NCBI GenBank assembly: GCA_021788495.1
Contig: JAJYKQ010000013.1
Coordinates: 1-22,187 of the forward strand
Direction of reading: 5' to 3'
Origin: a bacterium
GTDB taxonomy: Bacteria; SZUA-79; Acidulodesulfobacterales; Acidulodesulfobacteraceae
Length of the DNA: 22,187 nucleotides
In this document: one piece after another, positions 14,916-22,187 of the stretch
Numbering within the stretch: position 1 is the first letter of the stretch
How the letters are laid out: each line of letters starts with the position of its first letter
Program-made: the position numbers and the translations under genes
Notes under the pieces: generated by a model
What the model was told of the DNA's origin: nothing
What the model saw: only the letters and a program-made list of their open reading frames with translations
Database searches by the model: none

Positions 14916-16124
14916 TTATTTATATATTCCTTCTTTAATAGCCGAAGACACTCCAAAAGATACAAGAAGTATAACTCCATACAGGACAAAAATCCAGTGA
15001 AGCGCAAATTTTTGGGCTATTATGCCGCCTATGGGAGCCGCGACCGAACCTATGCCGAAACCGGAAAAGAAAAAAACGCCGTATGCCGCAGCCCTGAATT
15101 TTTCATGTGCGTTTTCGCTTATCATAAGGTTTGAAATAGGGTTTATGGAGAAATTAAAAGCGGAAAATGCAAGAACAGAAATAAAAAGTAAAATATCGTG
15201 GGTAAAACCGGAAATTAAAAGAAAAATTCCGCTTATTAGCACTAAAAAAGCAAAAGCCCTGTTTGATTTATAATTCTTCGTTATTCTGGTACTGTTATAT
15301 TGAAACAAAACTCCTACCAGAAGGGCAAAAGTTACAAAAAACCCTCCTGCCGCGGCGGCTTGATTATGAAAAAAGATATAGTTTTTAAGCTCAGTTCCTA
15401 CATAAGCCGGTAAAAAAGAAAATACGCCCTGAAAAACAAATCCGTTCAAAAACTCGGCGATAAAAATCAGCATCAGGTTTAAATGAAAAAATTCATTAAG
15501 AAATGCTTTTATGTTTGACGAACTTTTTTTTATTTCTATACCTTTTGTTATTTCGGATGCTTCAGCGTAGTCCGAAGACTGCAGTTTCAGAATATAAGAC
15601 CATGCCAACATCATTAAAAAAATTATGCCGAGTATCATGTACGGAAAATTATATCCGAAAAAATAACCGAGTATTCCGGCAAAACCCGCGCTTAAAGCTA
15701 CTCCGAGAGTGCCGGCTATGCCGTGTATAGCAAACGCCCTGAGCTTATCGCTTCCTATAAACGACATCATGCTTAAACCTACAGGATGATAAATGCTCCC
15801 TATCAACCCCATAAGTATTATAGACAGCGAGAAAATAAAAAAATTAGGCGCTAAAGCCGCCGCAAAAGAAAATAAAGCCATTCCGCCGAGATAAACCCGC
15901 AAAATATGTTTCTTTTTTATTTTATCCGCTATAAAACCTACGGGCAACGATCCGGCGCCGAATAAAAAAAGGTAAATGCCTGCAATAGCTCCAAGCGTTT
16001 CATAATTTACGTTAAATTTAGTTTTAATAAGTATTAATATCGCCGGATATGTAAGTATTGCCACATGGCAAAAAAAATGGGAAAAACTTAAAAGCGAAAT
16101 AGTTTCTTTTTCTTCTTTCTTCAT
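14916..16124 (-). CDS. MFS transporter, possibly fosmidomycin-resistance (Fsr)-like
   Basis: The 402 residues hold about twelve hydrophobic segments in two halves separated by a hydrophilic loop near residues 180-205, the usual major-facilitator layout in the inner membrane. The start 'SLLSFSHFFCHVAILTYPAIL' and 'LPVGFIADKIKKKHIL' (the motif A loop between segments 2 and 3) and 'GSIYHPVGLSMMSF' are reminiscent of the Fsr-type efflux group. The substrate is not evident. No Shine-Dalgarno sequence is seen before the ATG. The gene is divergent from the CDF exporter and upstream of proC. Similarity to Fsr is from memory of motif shape and could instead reflect another MFS branch. Confidence 0.88.
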   Translation of the reverse strand: MKKEEKETISLLSFSHFFCHVAILTYPAILILIKTKFNVNYETLGAIAGIYLFLFGAGSLPVGFIADKIKKKHILRVYLGGMALFSFAAALAPNFFIFSLSIILMGLIGSIYHPVGLSMMSFIGSDKLRAFAIHGIAGTLGVALSAGFAGILGYFFGYNFPYMILGIIFLMMLAWSYILKLQSSDYAEASEITKGIEIKKSSSNIKAFLNEFFHLNLMLIFIAEFLNGFVFQGVFSFLPAYVGTELKNYIFFHNQAAAAGGFFVTFALLVGVLFQYNSTRITKNYKSNRAFAFLVLISGIFLLISGFTHDILLFISVLAFSAFNFSINPISNLMISENAHEKFRAAAYGVFFFSGFGIGSVAAPIGGIIAQKFALHWIFVLYGVILLVSFGVSSAIKEGIYK

Positions 16125-16251
16125 TGTTTTGTTATTTTACTAAATTTATCCTGTCGTTAGCAATTACTTATTGCATTCCTAAATCCGGATGAAAAAATTT
16201 ATAAATTTTAAATCGGCATTTGTTTATAGCTTCTGCATCTGAATCGATTTT

Positions 16252-16281
16252 TTGGCGCTGCGGTTAAAAATATGCTATAAT
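16252..16281 (+). promoter_or_regulatory. promoter of the CDF gene, predicted leaderless
   Basis: TTGGCG at 16252-16257 and a perfect TATAAT at 16276-16281 are 18 bp apart. The ATG of the CDF gene at 16291 lies only nine bases after the -10 box, so transcription would start at or within a base or two of the A of the start codon. No ribosome binding site is present, in keeping with a leaderless mRNA. Confidence 0.6.
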
Positions 16282-16290
16282 TCTTTCATT

Positions 16291-17319
16291 ATGGCTAATA
16301 TCTGTTCTTACGATGATAATGAATACGGCGTACATGGAGAGATTCATAATCATAGCGACAGCCGCAATCATAATCTTAACCATCTACATAATCATGACCA
16401 TAGCAATTCATCAAACCTCTTTACGGAAACGTTTCAAACCGAAAAAAAACTTAAATTAGCTTTTTTGCTGACCTTGGTAATACTGGCGGTTGAATTTACG
16501 GGCGCCCTATTATCTAAAAGCATGGCTTTATATTCCGAATCTGGACATGTTTTAGTCGATGCGTCGTCGCTTTTTTTGGCATGGTTTGCACAGATACAGG
16601 TAAGAAAAAGCCCTTCGGAAAAAAATACTTACGGCTACCACAGAATAGGAATACTCGCCGCTCTTTTAAATTCCCTTTTACTCCTTATACTTTCAGCCAT
16701 TTTAATATACGAAAGCTATTTAAGACTGATGCATCCCGAAAAAATCAATTCGCATATTATGATTATTTTCCCCCTTATAAGCTTAATTATTAACGGTTTT
16801 ATAGGTTTTAAAATACACGGCGGAATGCATCATAATTTAAATCTTAAAAGCTCTTTTTTCCATATACTCGGCGATTCTTTGGTTTCTTTATCGATTATTG
16901 CCGGCGGAATAATTATTTATTTAACGGGTTATTATTATATAGATCCGATTATAAGCCTTATGATATCGCCTCTTCTCGCTTTAGGCGCATTTTCGGTGAT
17001 TAACGAAACTATTAACATTTTGCTTGAAGGAGTGCCGAAAGAAATTGATTTTACCCAAGTCAAAGAGGAAATATTAAAAACTCCGGGCGTAAAAAATGTC
17101 CACGACCTTCACATATGGAGTATGTCAAAATCTTTTAAGCTTATGAGCGCCCATGTACTCGTCGAACCGACCGTCGTTAAATCTTCGGATATTTGCTGTA
17201 TTATAAATAACATCCAAGACGTTATGGAGGAAAAATTTAAAATAAACCACACGGTAATTCAGCCTGAATTATCTGCCTGCGATATGACTAACAGTTTCTG
17301 CATTCATAAAAATTTATAA
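16291..17319 (+). CDS. cation diffusion facilitator (CDF) metal exporter, His-rich N-terminus
   Basis: With the ATG at 16291 the protein has 342 residues. An in-frame TTG at 16252 lies inside the promoter and is rejected. The N-terminal tail carries at least eight His in residues 15-37 (HNHNL, LHNHDH), a metal-binding tail as in ZitB/CzcD-like Zn exporters. Six transmembrane segments follow; segment 2 has the HxxxD pair in SESGHVLVDASS and segment 5 the matching pair in FHILGDSLVS, forming the transport site. The C-terminal cytoplasmic domain starts near 'GVPKEIDFTQVKEEIL' and has 'VHDLHIWSMS'. It uses the proton gradient to export Zn2+ or similar ions. It is divergent from the MFS gene, so 16125-16290 is a shared regulatory region. 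Confidence 0.93.
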   Translation: MANICSYDDNEYGVHGEIHNHSDSRNHNLNHLHNHDHSNSSNLFTETFQTEKKLKLAFLLTLVILAVEFTGALLSKSMALYSESGHVLVDASSLFLAWFAQIQVRKSPSEKNTYGYHRIGILAALLNSLLLLILSAILIYESYLRLMHPEKINSHIMIIFPLISLIINGFIGFKIHGGMHHNLNLKSSFFHILGDSLVSLSIIAGGIIIYLTGYYYIDPIISLMISPLLALGAFSVINETINILLEGVPKEIDFTQVKEEILKTPGVKNVHDLHIWSMSKSFKLMSAHVLVEPTVVKSSDICCIINNIQDVMEEKFKINHTVIQPELSACDMTNSFCIHKNL

Positions 17320-17338
17320 TAACGGTTTATTTTTTTGC

Positions 17339-17375
17339 TTGAATTAATTTTAAAAAAATGTAAAATATTTATAAT
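17339..17375 (+). promoter_or_regulatory. candidate promoter of the fum-suc-kor run
   Basis: TTGAAT at 17339-17344 and TAAAAT at 17361-17366 are 16 bp apart; a perfect TATAAT also lies at 17370-17375. Either would give a short leader before the ATG at 17405. The region is very AT-rich, so a chance match cannot be excluded. Confidence 0.4.
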
Positions 17376-17404
17376 CAAAAAAATAATTATAAATTATATC
17401 GATT

Positions 17405-18244
17405 ATGAGGATTATAAAATCCGAAGAAATTTCAAACGCCGTTAAAAATTTAATAATTCACTCCAGCGTCAACTTGTCCGACGATACGTATAACGGACTT
17501 AAAACTGCCTTTGAACAAGAAATATCCGAACAGGGCAAAACGGTTTTGAGCAAAATTTTATTAAACGCCGAGATTGCAAAAAATGAATCTAAACCTTTAT
17601 GTCAGGATACGGGTCTTGCTGTTTTTTTCGTCGAAATAGGCAAAGATGTTACCGTTGAAGGCAAAAACATCACTAATGCAATAAATGAAGGCACAAGATT
17701 GGGCTATTCGGAAGGATTTTTGAGAAAATCGACATGCGATCCGCTTTCCAGAAAAAACATCGGCGATAACACCCCCGCGATAATTCATTACGAATTTACG
17801 GACGGCGAAAAAATTAAAATAATGTATGCCGCAAAAGGCGGCGGCAGCGAAAACATGAGCGCCCTTAAAATGATGCGCCCTTCCGACGGAAAAGACGGAA
17901 TAATCGACTTTGCGGTCGAAACAATGCGTTCGGCCGGACCTAATCCATGTCCTCCTAATATAGTCGGAATCGGCATAGGAGGAAATTTTGAAAGGTCGGC
18001 TATTCTTGCAAAAAAGTCGCTTTTTAGAAAATTAAACGAGCCTAATGCCGATCCGGAATTGGCGGAAATGGAAAAAATTATATTTGAAAAAATTAATAAT
18101 ATCGGAACGGGACCTATGGGATTCGGCGGAGTTTGCACCGTTTTAGGGGTTCATATAACAAAAGAACCTTGCCACATTGCCAGCATGCCGGTAGCGCTTA
18201 ACGTCGAATGTCATTCCCACAGACATTCGGAAATTATTTTATAG
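17405..18244 (+). CDS. class I fumarate hydratase, alpha (Fe-S) subunit
   Basis: The 279-residue protein is the N-terminal half of the two-subunit, oxygen-sensitive [4Fe-4S] fumarase (TtdA/FumA-N family). Likely cluster ligands are C66 in LCQDTG, C182 in NPCPPN and C269 in VECHSH. Their spacing of 116 and 87 is close to the spacing in E. coli TtdA. Other motifs are 'GDNTPAIIHYEF', 'AKGGGSENMSALKMMRP', 'GIGIGGNFERSA' and 'GTGPMGFGGVCTV'. With the beta subunit it interconverts fumarate and malate. L-tartrate dehydratase has the same architecture, but the TCA-type neighbours favour fumarase. No Shine-Dalgarno sequence is seen. It is the first gene of the carbon-metabolism run. Confidence 0.93.
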   Translation: MRIIKSEEISNAVKNLIIHSSVNLSDDTYNGLKTAFEQEISEQGKTVLSKILLNAEIAKNESKPLCQDTGLAVFFVEIGKDVTVEGKNITNAINEGTRLGYSEGFLRKSTCDPLSRKNIGDNTPAIIHYEFTDGEKIKIMYAAKGGGSENMSALKMMRPSDGKDGIIDFAVETMRSAGPNPCPPNIVGIGIGGNFERSAILAKKSLFRKLNEPNADPELAEMEKIIFEKINNIGTGPMGFGGVCTVLGVHITKEPCHIASMPVALNVECHSHRHSEIIL

Positions 18245-18287
18245 TTATATTATTAAACTATTAATTAATTATAATAAATTTAAAAAA

Positions 18288-18848
18288 ATGAGCCTAATAA
18301 AAATAACTGCCCCTTTAGACGACGAAATTATATCGAAGTTAAAAACCGGCGATGAGGTTCTTATCAACGGAACTATCTATACGGCGAGAGATGCGGCTCA
18401 TTCCAGGTTAGTCAAACTTATCGAAGAAAATAAACCCCTTCCTTTTGAACTTAAAGGTCAGATAATTTACTACGTTGGTCCGACTCCTGAAAAACCGGGG
18501 GAAGTTATCGGCTCTGCAGGACCGACCACCAGCTACAGAATGGATAAGTATGCTCCGCTTCTATTAGAACACGGCTTAAAAGGGATGATAGGCAAAGGCA
18601 AAAGGTCTGCCGAAGTAAAAGAAGCGATAAAAAAATATAAAGCGGTTTATTTTGGGGCAATCGGAGGCGCAGGAGCTTTAATATCGAAAACGATAACGTC
18701 AAGTAAAGTTATAGCATATGAAGACCTGCTGTCGGAAGCAGTTAGAAAGCTGACCGTCGTCGATTTTCCGGCAATCGTGGTAAACGACGTTTACGGCGGA
18801 GACCTTTACGAAGAAGGCAGGGAGAAGTATAAAGATAAATATCGTTAA
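18288..18848 (+). CDS. class I fumarate hydratase, beta subunit
   Basis: The 186-residue partner corresponds to the C-terminal domain of one-chain class I fumarases (TtdB/Fumerase_C). It has 'TGDEVLINGTIYTARDAAHSRL', here noted by its ends TGDEVLINGT and RDAAHSRL (20-44), 'YYVGPTPEKPGEVIGSAGPT' (66-85), 'MDKYAPLLLEHGLKGMIGKG' (about 90-109) and 'IGGAGALISKTI' (about 125-136). These residues bind the dicarboxylate next to the cluster of the alpha subunit. Length is normal. It lies 43 bp after the alpha gene with no visible ribosome binding site. Confidence 0.94.
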   Translation: MSLIKITAPLDDEIISKLKTGDEVLINGTIYTARDAAHSRLVKLIEENKPLPFELKGQIIYYVGPTPEKPGEVIGSAGPTTSYRMDKYAPLLLEHGLKGMIGKGKRSAEVKEAIKKYKAVYFGAIGGAGALISKTITSSKVIAYEDLLSEAVRKLTVVDFPAIVVNDVYGGDLYEEGREKYKDKYR

Positions 18849-18890
18849 TAAAAACAATAATTCAAATTTAACTATACGGGAACTATAACT

Positions 18891-20054
18891 ATGGATATTC
18901 ATGAATATCAGGCAAAAGAATTATTAAACAAGCATGGAATTAAAACCCTTAAATCTATTTTATGCTTTAAACCTGATGAAGTTTACAGCGCATATAAAAC
19001 TTTATCGTCTTCGGTAGCCGTCGTAAAAGCTCAGGTTCATGCCGGCGGCAGGGGAAAAGGCGGCGGGGTTAAGATAGCAAAATCCGCCGACGAAGCAAAA
19101 TCTATATCCGAAAAAATGATAGGGATGAATCTTGTAACGGCCCAAACCGGCAAAGAAGGCAAATTAGTCAAAAAAGTTTTGGTCGAAGAAGGTGCCGCAA
19201 TTATAAAAGAATTTTATTTATCGCTTACCGTCGACAGAAAAAATGCGGCAATAGCATTTGTTCTGAGCGCCGAAGGCGGAATGGAAATAGAAGAAGTTTC
19301 TAAAAATCATCCGGAAAAAATACTGACGGTTTCGGTTAATCCGCTGTATGGTTTAAAATCTTACCATATTCTTGAAATGTCTTTATTTTTAGGTATAGAT
19401 AAAAATTTATTCGGCGGGTTTTCCAAACTTATTAATCTTTTATACGGGGCATTTATAGCGGAAGATATCTCTATGCTTGAAATTAATCCGCTTATTTTAA
19501 CCGGCTCGGACGAATTTATTCCGCTTGACGCTAAAATAATATTGGATGACAATGCAGACTTCAGGCATCCTTATTTTAAAGATCTAATAGACGAAGACGA
19601 AGAAGAGCCGCTGGAAGTGAAAGCAAAAAGCGTAGGGCTAAATTATATCAAGTTGGACGGAAACGTGGGATGCATGGTAAACGGGGCGGGTTTGGCCATG
19701 GCTACGATGGATACTATTAAAGAATTTGGGGCGGCTCCTGCAAATTTTTTAGACGTCGGCGGCACCGCAGACGCAAAAAGGGTTGAAACTGCTTTCAATA
19801 TTCTTCTATCCGATAAAAACGTAAAAGGAATATTTATAAATATTTTCGGCGGCATAGTAAAATGCGATATGGTAGCCGAAGGCGTCGTATCGGCGGCTAA
19901 AAATATAGGCTTAAAACTTCCGGTCGTCGTAAGGCTTGAAGGGACTAACGCAGATGAGGCGGCAAAAATTATCGAAAATTCCGGCATGAATTTCGTATCG
20001 GCTGAAAGTCTTGCCGACGGAGCAAAAAAGATTTCAAAAATAGTTAACGGTTGA
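18891..20054 (+). CDS. sucC: ADP-forming succinate-CoA ligase, beta subunit
   Basis: The 387 residues start with the ATP-grasp fold, including 'VVKAQVHAGGRGKGGGVK' (44-61). Mg2+/nucleotide residues N199 (in LEINPLIL) and D213 (PLDAK) fall at the same positions as in the E. coli enzyme. The C-terminal ligase domain has 'NGAGLAMATMD', 'NFLDVGGTADAKRV' and 'NIFGGIVKCDMVAEGV'. With SucD it interconverts succinate, CoA and ATP with succinyl-CoA; in a reductive cycle it runs towards succinyl-CoA. Length is standard. A weak GGGAA site precedes the start. Confidence 0.97.
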   Translation: MDIHEYQAKELLNKHGIKTLKSILCFKPDEVYSAYKTLSSSVAVVKAQVHAGGRGKGGGVKIAKSADEAKSISEKMIGMNLVTAQTGKEGKLVKKVLVEEGAAIIKEFYLSLTVDRKNAAIAFVLSAEGGMEIEEVSKNHPEKILTVSVNPLYGLKSYHILEMSLFLGIDKNLFGGFSKLINLLYGAFIAEDISMLEINPLILTGSDEFIPLDAKIILDDNADFRHPYFKDLIDEDEEEPLEVKAKSVGLNYIKLDGNVGCMVNGAGLAMATMDTIKEFGAAPANFLDVGGTADAKRVETAFNILLSDKNVKGIFINIFGGIVKCDMVAEGVVSAAKNIGLKLPVVVRLEGTNADEAAKIIENSGMNFVSAESLADGAKKISKIVNG

Positions 20055-20099
20055 TAACGTTTTTATTTTAAATAATAATTTATTAAAGGATTAAATTTT

Positions 20100-20975
20100 A
20101 TGAGTATTCTCGTAAATAAAAACACGAATGTTTTAGTACAGGGTATAACCGGCAAGGAAGGTTCGTTCCATGCGCAAAAATGTATAGAATACGGAACCAA
20201 AGTCGCGGCGGGGGTAACTCCCTTTAAAGGCAAAACTTTATTTAACGATTCAGTTCCCGTTTACAATACTATAAAAGAAGCTAAAAAAGAGCATAAAATC
20301 GACGCGACTATGGTATTCGTTCCTGCAGGTTTCGCGGCGGCCGGAGTCATAGAAGCTATAGAAGCCGAAATTCCTTTAATAGTTTGTATTACCGAAGGAA
20401 TACCCGTTATAGATATGCTTAACGTAAAAGCGGCGCTTAACTGCTCAAAATCGCTGATGATTGGACCAAACTGCCCCGGCATTATAACGGCGGATGAATG
20501 TAAAATTGGAATAATGCCGGGTTTTATTCACAAAAAAGGCAGGGTAGGAGTATTGTCGCGAAGCGGCACCCTTACTTATGAAGCCGTTAATCAGCTTACC
20601 AAAGCAGGATTCGGCGAAACTACATGCGTAGGAATCGGGGGCGACCCTATAATCGGTTCTCCTTTTATATCTTTCTTAAAAATGTTTGAACAGGATCCTG
20701 AAACCGATGCCGTGGTTATGATTGGAGAAATAGGCGGAACGGCGGAAGAAGAAGCTTCGGAATACGTTAAAAACCATATGAAAAAACCCGTAATTGGATT
20801 TATTGCGGGTAAAACTGCTCCGGCAGGCAAAAGAATGGGACATGCAGGCGCAATAATTTCAGGGGGGAAAGGAACTGCGTCGGATAAACTTAAAACTATG
20901 GAAAAAAACGGAATTTATATTGCCGATAATCCTTCCGTTATAGCTGAAACCGTAAAAAAAGCTTTAAATATTTAA
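20100..20975 (+). CDS. sucD: succinate-CoA ligase, alpha subunit
   Basis: The 291 residues include the CoA-binding Rossmann domain ('LVQGITGKEGSFHAQ' at 12-26; 'MIGPNCPGII' at 120-129) and the phosphohistidine loop with His248 in KRMGHAGAIISGGKGTA, equivalent to His246 of E. coli SucD. 'RSGTLTYEAV' and 'CVGIGGDPIIGSPF' are further family signatures. The enzyme works as an alpha-beta pair with the upstream sucC product. AAAGGA lies about ten bases before the start. The gene follows sucC by 45 bp and precedes the kor genes by 37 bp. Confidence 0.98.
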   Translation: MSILVNKNTNVLVQGITGKEGSFHAQKCIEYGTKVAAGVTPFKGKTLFNDSVPVYNTIKEAKKEHKIDATMVFVPAGFAAAGVIEAIEAEIPLIVCITEGIPVIDMLNVKAALNCSKSLMIGPNCPGIITADECKIGIMPGFIHKKGRVGVLSRSGTLTYEAVNQLTKAGFGETTCVGIGGDPIIGSPFISFLKMFEQDPETDAVVMIGEIGGTAEEEASEYVKNHMKKPVIGFIAGKTAPAGKRMGHAGAIISGGKGTASDKLKTMEKNGIYIADNPSVIAETVKKALNI

Positions 20976-21012
20976 TTTTATTATTTTATTAACTTTTTTA
21001 TAGGAGGTTAAA

Positions 21013-21348
21013 GTGCACGGAAAAGAAAATATTAAAACGAATAAAACCGAAAATAATACGGCGGCGTTAAGTCCTGCTAACTATGTTGTATGCGAAGGCA
21101 TAGAAACCGAAGTCAAAACAAAAAATAATCTTACTATAAAGGAGGTTTCGGGGAAAGGAAAAAAAGAAGACGTAAAAATCGACATAATCGTTAATTACTG
21201 CAAAGGATGCGAAATATGCGTAGCGTTCTGCCCGGAAGGCGTCCTCGTCATGAATAAAGAAGTGGCCGAAGTAGCAGATATTTCAAAGTGCACAAAATGC
21301 AATATTTGCGAATACTTATGTCCCGATTTTTCTATTAGCGTAGAATAA
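21013..21348 (+). CDS. korD: 2-oxoglutarate:ferredoxin oxidoreductase, ferredoxin-like (delta) subunit
   Basis: The 111-residue protein has two [4Fe-4S] motifs: C63, C66, C69, C73 (YCKGCEICVAFCP) and C93, C96, C99, C103 (KCTKCNICEYLCP). It passes electrons between the thiamine-bearing catalytic subunits and ferredoxin. The start is a GTG with AGGAGG five bases upstream. The first 55 residues are a charged, Asn/Lys/Thr-rich extension lacking in the shortest homologues, with a single additional Cys at 27. Position just before the alpha-subunit gene supports the 2-oxoacid oxidoreductase role over a free ferredoxin. Confidence 0.92.
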   Translation: MHGKENIKTNKTENNTAALSPANYVVCEGIETEVKTKNNLTIKEVSGKGKKEDVKIDIIVNYCKGCEICVAFCPEGVLVMNKEVAEVADISKCTKCNICEYLCPDFSISVE

Positions 21349-21379
21349 AACATAGTTAACAACGGAGGGAAATAAAATT

Positions 21380-22187
21380 ATGAGCAAGAATATAAAATTA
21401 ATGCAGGGAAACGAAGCGGTTGCGGAAGGCGCAGTCATTGCCGGATGTGATTTTTTTGCCGGATATCCGATAACTCCTTCTTCGGAAGTAGCGGAAATTT
21501 TATCTAATAAACTTCCAAAAATTGGAAAAGTCTTTCTTCAGATGGAAGACGAAATCGCTGCTTTGGGCGCGGTTTTAGGAGCGGCTCTCGGAGGCGCAAA
21601 GGCTATTACGGCATCATCCGGACCCGGTATGTCTCTTAAACAGGAACACATTGGCTATGCTTCTATGTGCGAAATACCTTGCGTAATAGTTAACGTTATG
21701 AGGGGGGGGCCATCGACCGGACTGCCGACGCTTCCGGCTCAGAGCGACATAATGCAGGCTAAATGGGGAACCCACGGCGACCACGCAATAATTGCTATTA
21801 CTCCTTCTAGCGTAAACGAATCTCTTTATGAAACTATTCGCGCATTCAATTTAGCAGTTAAATACAGAACGCCCGTACTTCTGTTAACAGACGAAATAAT
21901 CGGACATATGAGGGAAAAAGTAGTAATTCCGGACAAAAACGAAGTTGAAATTATCGATGTTAAGCTACCCGACGTTCCGCCTGAAAAGTATAATCCTTAT
22001 AATTATACTTCAGGTAAAGTAACCCCTCTTGCTCCTATGGGAGAAGGCTATCGTTATCATGTTACCGGCCTCATCCACGGAGAAACCGGTTTTCCGTCTC
22101 AAAAAACAGACGTTATTCAAAATGCCCAGAACTGGCTTATCGATAAAATTTATAAAAACATTAAAGATATAGAAAAATTTGAAGAAT
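21380..22187 (+). CDS. korA: 2-oxoglutarate:ferredoxin oxidoreductase, alpha subunit (partial, 3' cut by window)
   Basis: The frame is open from the ATG at 21380 to the end of the window (269 codons), so the gene continues outside. GGAGGGA lies about ten bases upstream. Residues 1-30 carry 'LMQGNEAVAEGAVIAGC' and the POR_N signature 'FFAGYPITPSSEVAEIL'; later come 'MEDEIAALGAVLGAALGGAK', 'SSGPGMSLKQEHIGYA' and 'MRGGPSTGLPTLPAQSD'. These match the alpha subunit of KorAB-type 2-oxoacid:ferredoxin oxidoreductases, which link succinyl-CoA, CO2 and reduced ferredoxin with 2-oxoglutarate. Substrate choice among 2-oxoacids rests on the neighbouring sucCD and korD genes. korB and perhaps korC are expected just downstream. 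Confidence 0.93.
   Translation, partial: MSKNIKLMQGNEAVAEGAVIAGCDFFAGYPITPSSEVAEILSNKLPKIGKVFLQMEDEIAALGAVLGAALGGAKAITASSGPGMSLKQEHIGYASMCEIPCVIVNVMRGGPSTGLPTLPAQSDIMQAKWGTHGDHAIIAITPSSVNESLYETIRAFNLAVKYRTPVLLLTDEIIGHMREKVVIPDKNEVEIIDVKLPDVPPEKYNPYNYTSGKVTPLAPMGEGYRYHVTGLIHGETGFPSQKTDVIQNAQNWLIDKIYKNIKDIEKFEE

Noticed and set aside
14916..15134. Small plus-strand frames within the proC-MFS region
   Set aside because: All are antisense to a long MFS gene with a consistent membrane-protein pattern.

Overview
The window is AT-rich DNA (roughly one third G+C by eye) from a bacterium. A signal-peptide outer-membrane-barrel protein and a periplasmic c-haem sensor point to a Gram-negative cell. A 2-oxoglutarate:ferredoxin oxidoreductase locus points to an anaerobic or low-oxygen metabolism. 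The overall look (AT-rich, kor genes, haem-c sensor) would suit a Desulfobacterota/Sva0485-type ('Acidulodesulfobacterales'-like) lineage, but no rRNA or other phylogenetic marker was compared, so this is only a guess. No tRNA, rRNA, CRISPR array or intact transposase is visible.

Region 1 (1-2758) is accessory-looking. It holds an unrecognised 137-aa protein, a REP-like long hairpin between convergent genes, a beta-barrel outer-membrane protein, a 620-bp AT-rich gap with a perfect 19-bp inverted repeat, and a truncated RhuM-like gene. Region 2 (2759-5706) is a decayed tandem duplication on the minus strand. Copy A keeps a 24-residue leucine-rich-repeat-variant protein and an SDR oxidoreductase. 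Copy B keeps an isochorismatase-family hydrolase and a sulfite-oxidase-fold molybdopterin protein. The 5' part of copy B carries short collinear remnants of the LRV and SDR genes with big internal deletions, and the RhuM fragment in copy A begins with the first codons of the isochorismatase gene. The two copies appear to have lost complementary halves.

Region 3 (5763-8257) has a DUF488 protein, a nitroreductase, and an orphan type 1 periplasmic binding protein coupled to the nitroreductase. Region 4 (8400-14026) is a housekeeping-like plus-strand run: a very divergent DprA-like protein overlapping topA, then a haem-c/HAMP membrane sensor that lacks an output domain and is translationally coupled to a YggS/PLPBP protein, then Maf. 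proC converges on maf with a 4-nt overlap, followed by an MFS transporter on the minus strand.

Region 5 (16252-22187) starts with a CDF metal exporter that probably has a leaderless mRNA. It continues with a carbon-metabolism run: two-subunit class I fumarase, sucC, sucD, the ferredoxin-like subunit of 2-oxoglutarate:ferredoxin oxidoreductase, and the start of its alpha subunit, cut by the window end. Together these enzymes interconvert fumarate and malate, succinate and succinyl-CoA, and succinyl-CoA and 2-oxoglutarate. The set fits a reductive or reversible TCA cycle; direction cannot be told from sequence. The strongest leads are the reciprocal-loss duplication, the eroded DprA-like protein and the output-less haem sensor.
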